Positions 63,851 to 64,000 of a stretch of DNA of 64,000 nt are shown here, piece by piece. The stretch comes from Myxococcota bacterium. GTDB taxonomy: Bacteria > Myxococcota_A > UBA9160 > UBA4427. The stretch spans positions 1-64,000 of the forward strand of contig JAQWRT010000012.1 of assembly GCA_029243605.1 (NCBI GenBank). The letters run 5' to 3'. Both the position numbers and the translations under genes were made by a program. Numbering within the stretch: the stretch's first letter is position 1; every line of letters starts with the position of its first letter. The notes beneath the pieces were generated by a model. That model was not told the origin of the DNA, did no database searches, and was given only the letters and a program-made list of their open reading frames with translations.

Positions 63851-64000
63851 ATGGCCCAGCAGACCACAATGATCGAAGACAGCTTTGACCGCATCCAGTC
63901 CGCCTTCAAGTCCGTCGAGGGCGAGGTTCAGAAGGCCCAGAAGAGACTCGAGAAGCGCGGTGAGAAATTCAGCAAGGACGCCGAACGACAGGTAAAGAAA
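63851..64000 (+). CDS. Phasin-like charged coiled-coil protein, cut by window end
   Basis: The first 50 residues are present, starting at ATG 63851 after AGAGGA. They are strongly charged and helical (IQSAFKSVEGEVQKAQKRLE, KRGEKFSKDAERQVKK), with no signal peptide or membrane segment. This resembles phasin-like polyhydroxyalkanoate-granule or lysine-rich DNA-associated proteins; the visible part does not decide. A strong promoter with two palindromes precedes it, suggesting an abundant, regulated protein. Confidence 0.6.
   Translation, partial: MAQQTTMIEDSFDRIQSAFKSVEGEVQKAQKRLEKRGEKFSKDAERQVKK

Overview
The window is a GC-rich bacterial chromosome segment, densely coding on both strands, with short operons joined by ATGA/GTGA overlaps. 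Several features suggest a Deltaproteobacteria-like lineage in the broad sense (Myxococcota, Desulfobacterota, Binatota or relatives). These are an HflX with a long N-terminal extension, a PEP-CTERM surface protein with PrsT-like TPR lipoproteins, paired PilT-type ATPases, GatCAB, and abundant lipoproteins. This placement is inference from gene content; no rRNA or other phylogenetic marker was examined. I found no rRNA, tRNA, CRISPR array, insertion sequence or phage gene.

Region 1 (1-26.7 kb) is mostly housekeeping. It holds two SDR proteins, a YbdG-type mechanosensitive channel, uvrA, an alpha/beta hydrolase, a periplasmic FKBP isomerase, two PilT-family ATPases with mazG, yhbY, an amidase plus a D-threonine-aldolase-like enzyme, an outer-membrane barrel, ilvE, the gatC-gatA-gatB-mtnA operon, a DEAD-box helicase with an RGG tail, a membrane GT-C protein, a C45-like Ntn hydrolase, larE and ddl.

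Region 2 (26.7-54.9 kb) is a cell-surface locus. It starts with a membrane-anchored sulfatase-fold enzyme, a PEP-CTERM protein whose leader carries five 13-bp repeats, a 757-bp gap, and two large tandem TPR lipoproteins. Next come a TMTC-like membrane glycosyltransferase, galE, a GT2/methyltransferase/GT-C operon, an STT3-like oligosaccharyltransferase candidate, a wlbA-wlbC-wlbB-like set for a diacetamido uronic acid, another polyprenyl-phosphate-type GT2, two sulfatase-fold lipoproteins, another GT-C, and an ALG5-like GT2 translationally coupled to a further GT-C. Together they look like lipid-linked sugar production (GT2), extracytoplasmic sugar transfer (GT-C), en bloc or protein transfer (STT3-like) and later modification by sulfatase-fold enzymes. 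All three sulfatase-fold proteins have Thr where formylglycine enzymes have Cys or Ser. I see no exosortase, flippase or polymerase in the window.

Region 3 (54.9-64 kb) returns to housekeeping: pcrA/uvrD, glmU-glmS with a clear terminator, hflX (apparently starting at ATT), fabH, and the start of a charged phasin-like gene behind a strong sigma-70 promoter with two palindromic operator candidates.
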